A stretch of DNA of 6,563 bases from Clostridia bacterium. GTDB taxonomy: Bacteria > Bacillota > Clostridia > Christensenellales > UBA1242. Numbering within the stretch: position 1 is the stretch's first letter; each line of letters starts with the position of its first letter. The notes below the pieces were generated by a model. It made no database searches, was not told the origin of the DNA, and saw only the letters and a list, made by a program, of their open reading frames with translations. Shown here in pieces: positions 6,279 through 6,563 of the stretch. The stretch spans positions 1-6,563 of the forward strand of contig JAFQBZ010000032.1 of the NCBI GenBank assembly GCA_017399515.1, read 5' to 3'. Made by a program: the position numbers and the translations under genes.

Positions 6279-6563
6279 TTACCTATCAATTTTTATAATT
6301 CTTTTTTCATCGTCGACTTTTTCAATATAAACCTTTATGGCGTTACTTGGAAAAATATCTTCCGCTCTTGATGGCCATTCAATAAGAGAAATTCCATCTG
6401 AATAAAAATATTCTTCTGCACCAATTGCATCAAGTTCACTTACATTTTTAATTCTATATAAATCAAAATGGTATACAGGTGGTGTGGTATCATAAACATT
6501 AACCAATACAAAAGTTGGTGACACTGCAGTAATTTTTCCATTAGATAAAGCACTTACTATACC
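6279..6563 (-). CDS. tsaE: TsaE, t6A-biosynthesis ATPase, N-terminus missing at the window edge
   Basis: P-loop ATPase that binds the TsaB-TsaD complex and is needed for cycles of t6A formation on tRNA. Only the last 94 residues are inside the window; the frame is open to the right edge (GIVSALSNGK...), so the Walker A motif and true start lie outside. An in-frame GTG at 6524 is only an internal Val codon in front of SPTF and is not the start. Visible family features, numbered from the window edge: SPTFVLVNVY (15-24), HFDLYRI (32-38) containing the conserved Asp-x-Tyr-Arg, GAEEYF (48-53), and LIEWPSRAEDIFP (60-72) with the typical Glu-Trp. It is the first visible gene of the operon; the promoter is not in view. 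Confidence 0.95.
   Translation of the reverse strand, partial: GIVSALSNGKITAVSPTFVLVNVYDTTPPVYHFDLYRIKNVSELDAIGAEEYFYSDGISLIEWPSRAEDIFPSNAIKVYIEKVDDEKRIIKIDR

Noticed and set aside
1527..6563. Mycoplasma-type genetic code, suggested by the AT-richness
   Set aside because: Trp residues use TGG, and ddl terminates at TGA right after the expected C-terminus, before a terminator.

Overview
The window is 6.6 kb of AT-rich DNA in which every gene I can support lies on the minus strand, so the genes read from high to low coordinates. The content and order (tsaE, tsaB, rimI, then cell-wall genes), strong GGAGG-type ribosome binding sites, and a MurF with a membrane-embedded N-terminus point to a low-GC Firmicute, probably an uncultured gut-type Clostridia relative. 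That placement is an inference. Trp is encoded by TGG and ddl ends at TGA, so the standard bacterial code (table 11) fits and a mycoplasma-type code does not.

Region by region, in transcription order: (1) 6563-4440 is a tightly packed run: the 3' part of tsaE, tsaB (3-base gap), rimI (8-base overlap) and an alpha/beta hydrolase (18-base gap, GTG start, no visible ribosome binding site). It leads, after a 22-base gap, into (2) a 551-residue MurF-type ligase with about five predicted transmembrane helices (4440-2785). This run ends at a strong intrinsic terminator (2743-2769). (3) ddl, a divergent D-Ala-D-Ala ligase (2687-1527), has its own ribosome binding site, perhaps its own promoter, and its own terminator (1467-1498), so it looks monocistronic. 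(4) A separate gene starts at 1378 and runs off the left edge. Its 459 visible residues are mostly acidic and low-complexity, with one likely coiled coil, and I do not recognise the family. Its promoter overlaps a perfect 16-bp palindrome that looks like an operator.

Two processes dominate. TsaE and TsaB belong to the machinery that makes the tRNA modification t6A, with RimI in its usual place beside them. Ddl makes D-Ala-D-Ala and MurF joins it to the UDP-MurNAc-tripeptide, so they catalyse consecutive steps of peptidoglycan precursor synthesis, although a terminator separates them. The hydrolase sits between the two groups and has no assigned substrate.

I see no mobile element, CRISPR array, RNA gene or phage gene. 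Most of the window is ordinary core-genome content. The points most worth following up are the palindromic promoter and unknown acidic protein at 1-1413, the membrane-fused MurF with an altered P-loop glycine, and the hydrolase embedded in the operon. None amounts to clear evidence of a new system.
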